Shown here: positions 62,831-64,000 of the stretch, one piece after another
Position numbering within the stretch: the first letter of the stretch is position 1
Layout of the letters: each line of letters opens with the position of its first letter
From: Methylocaldum sp002005105
GTDB taxonomy: Bacteria; Pseudomonadota; Gammaproteobacteria; Methylococcales; Methylococcaceae
NCBI RefSeq assembly: GCF_051027545.1
Contig: NZ_CP194902.1
Location: 3,844,001-3,908,000 of the forward strand
Reading direction: 5' to 3'
DNA: 64,000 nucleotides
Made by a program: the position numbers and the translations under genes
Notes under the pieces: generated by a model
What the model was told of the DNA's origin: nothing
What the model saw: the letters and a program-made list of their open reading frames with translations, nothing else
Databases searched by the model: none

Positions 62831-62854
62831 AGTGCCCGCTCAGCGGCGGGCACT
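62831..62854 (-). terminator. Hairpin between hcp and tagJ
   Basis: AGTGCCCGC (62831-62839) and GCGGGCACT (62846-62854) form a perfect nine-base stem with a six-base loop, 22 bases beyond the hcp stop. No T-run follows. It may act as a partial terminator or protect the hcp mRNA end, giving more Hcp than the distal baseplate proteins. Confidence 0.6.
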
Positions 62855-62875
62855 GCCGAAAAATACCGCGCAAAC

Positions 62876-63358
62876 TTATTGTTTTACGTTCGCAGCAATA
62901 TTCCAGCCCATCTCCGGCTTGGCGCCTTCCGCGCCCTTTTCGGTCTGTTCTATGTATTTCACCTTGACCTTGGCGAAATTGAGCGTGACGTTCTCGGTCA
63001 AGCGGTCCTCGCCGCCGGAGCCGCCCGTAGAAACCGAGGTGATCAGGACTTCCTCCATGGTAATGGTCAGGTATTCCACCGGCTTTTCGCCGGCTTTCCG
63101 AACCACCAGCACGGCCTTGTCGAAATGTTTGCCGTTGCAGCAGCTCAACATTAAGTCCGGGCTCGCCTTATCGATATATTTCGTAAAGCTCAGATCCTGC
63201 ACGTTGGCTTTACCCGCTCCGCCGCCGCTTCCCATATGGGTGGTGCCACTGTTGGACATGCCCCAGCTCCAAGCCAGAACGTCGATCTCTTCTTTATGCT
63301 TATCGTCTCTGGATTCCCCTTTAATCGGGTCGATCTTAATGAACATGTCGACTGCCAT
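62876..63358 (-). CDS. hcp: Hcp (TssD) tube protein
   Basis: A 160-aa secreted tube protein. It begins MAVDMFIKIDPIKGESRDDKHKEEIDVLAWSWG, the family start, and has CNGKHFDKAVLVVRKAG and the usual C-terminus. Hcp stacks form the inner tube and can carry small cargo. It lies between tssC and tagJ. Confidence 0.97.
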   Translation of the reverse strand: MAVDMFIKIDPIKGESRDDKHKEEIDVLAWSWGMSNSGTTHMGSGGGAGKANVQDLSFTKYIDKASPDLMLSCCNGKHFDKAVLVVRKAGEKPVEYLTITMEEVLITSVSTGGSGGEDRLTENVTLNFAKVKVKYIEQTEKGAEGAKPEMGWNIAANVKQ

Positions 63359-63520
63359 GGTCTTCTCCTTTACTTATTGGTACTTGTTGGTTGATTAAAA
63401 CTTGATCAAACATGGATGGAATACACTCCGTCCGGCTCCGCTGGGCAATGTGAGTTTGCCGTGTCATCTCATATCGTCACCTCCAAATCCCCCTAGTTGC
63501 CAGCTCTTCGACTCGATCTG

Positions 63521-64000
63521 CTAGCCGCCTTTCACGGAGGGTAGTTTGGACACCAAACGCAGCGATACGGTTAGCCCCTCCAGCTGGTAGTGCGGCCGCA
63601 AGAAGAATTTCGACGTGTAATAGCCTGGATTGCCCTCCACCTCTTCCACGATTACCTCGGCCGCCGCGAGAGGCTTGCGCGCCTTGTCGATGTCGTCGGA
63701 CATGGCCGGATTCGGGTCGACATAGTTGTAAATCCAGCTTTGCAGCCATTTCTGCATGTCGTCCCGCTCCTTGAACGAACCGATCTTGTCCCTGACGATG
63801 CACTTCAGGTAGTGGGCAAACCGGCAGGTGGCGAACAGGTAGGGCAGCCGCGCCGCCAGATTGGCGTTGGCCGTCGCGTCGGGGTCGTCGTATTCGGCCG
63901 GTTTCTGGAGCGATTGCGCGCCGATGAACGCCGCAAAATCGGAATTTTTCTTGTGAATCAGAGGCATGAAGCCGTTCTTGGCCAACTCCGCTTCACGCCG
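63521..64000 (-). CDS. tssC: TssC (VipB) sheath protein, C-terminal part
   Basis: The C-terminal part (about 159 residues) of the large T6SS sheath subunit. The frame is open to the window edge, so the start lies beyond base 64000. The sequence LPYLFATCRFAHYLKCIVRDKIGSF and FFLRPHYQLEGLTVSLRLVSKLP is the diagnostic TssC end. It precedes hcp in the same direction. Confidence 0.95.
   Translation of the reverse strand, partial: RREAELAKNGFMPLIHKKNSDFAAFIGAQSLQKPAEYDDPDATANANLAARLPYLFATCRFAHYLKCIVRDKIGSFKERDDMQKWLQSWIYNYVDPNPAMSDDIDKARKPLAAAEVIVEEVEGNPGYYTSKFFLRPHYQLEGLTVSLRLVSKLPSVKGG

Noticed and set aside
1..64000. CRISPR array, tRNA or rRNA gene
   Set aside because: I looked for spaced direct repeats, cloverleaf-like stems and conserved rRNA segments and saw none that would hold.

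Overview
This window looks like chromosome from a gammaproteobacterial methanotroph of the Methylococcus/Methylocaldum kind. The evidence is a ribulose monophosphate (RuMP) formaldehyde pathway, with hexulose-6-phosphate synthase (HPS) and phosphohexuloisomerase (PHI) both as separate genes and as a fused gene, next to a Calvin-type phosphoribulokinase/CbbY/aldolase/transketolase cluster. Gram-negative envelope genes (kdsB, lpxK, pqiABC, TonB receptor) fit. No methane monooxygenase, rRNA, tRNA, CRISPR array or intact insertion sequence was seen, so the genus is an inference.

Layout. 1-10.5 kb is central C1 metabolism: an unknown helical protein, then (minus strand) tkt, fba, cbbY and prk, a divergent transaldolase, and a minus-strand hps-phi pair. 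10.8-20.3 kb is envelope and housekeeping: a repeat-bearing membrane protein, kdsB-ycaR-lpxK-exbD-exbB, an HTTM/DCC membrane protein, acylphosphatase, rlmKL and a lytic transglycosylase-like lipoprotein. 20.3-28.2 kb holds an SbmA/YddA-type ABC protein whose ATPase motifs are degenerate, an L,D-transpeptidase, a CDF transporter, the fused hps-phi and an orphan F1-beta gene of the N-ATPase type. 28.2-32.7 kb is a decaying region: a MITE-like element, a decayed molybdate transport locus (modA, TSUP and TOBE genes intact; modB and modC broken), and an array of five tandem hairpins. 32.9-43.7 kb carries a REC-PAS-GGDEF protein, citrate synthase, a Zur-controlled zinc locus (TonB receptor, zur, His-rich secreted protein), a PhoPQ-activated-type protein, two phage-like recombination-associated genes and an RRM protein. 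43.8-47.3 kb is pqiABC.

47.5-64 kb is a type VI secretion (T6SS) locus, all on the minus strand: tssC (cut by the window edge), hcp, tagJ, tssE, tssF, tssG and clpV, then a cargo block (M35-like metallopeptidase, small exported protein, Cys-rich protein, FYVE zinc-finger protein, TPR-methyltransferase), then vgrG, a DUF6931-like gene and PAAR.

The most striking feature is this cargo block. A bacterial protein with a complete eight-cysteine FYVE finger, a domain that in eukaryotes binds phosphatidylinositol 3-phosphate on endosomes, sits between clpV and vgrG beside a metallopeptidase. This suggests a T6SS with cargo aimed at eukaryotic cells such as protists, which is inference. Secondary interest lies in the degenerate ABC ATPase with a Cys/His insertion, the zinc locus with two matching Zur boxes, the recent hps-phi duplication and fusion, and the tandem hairpin array.
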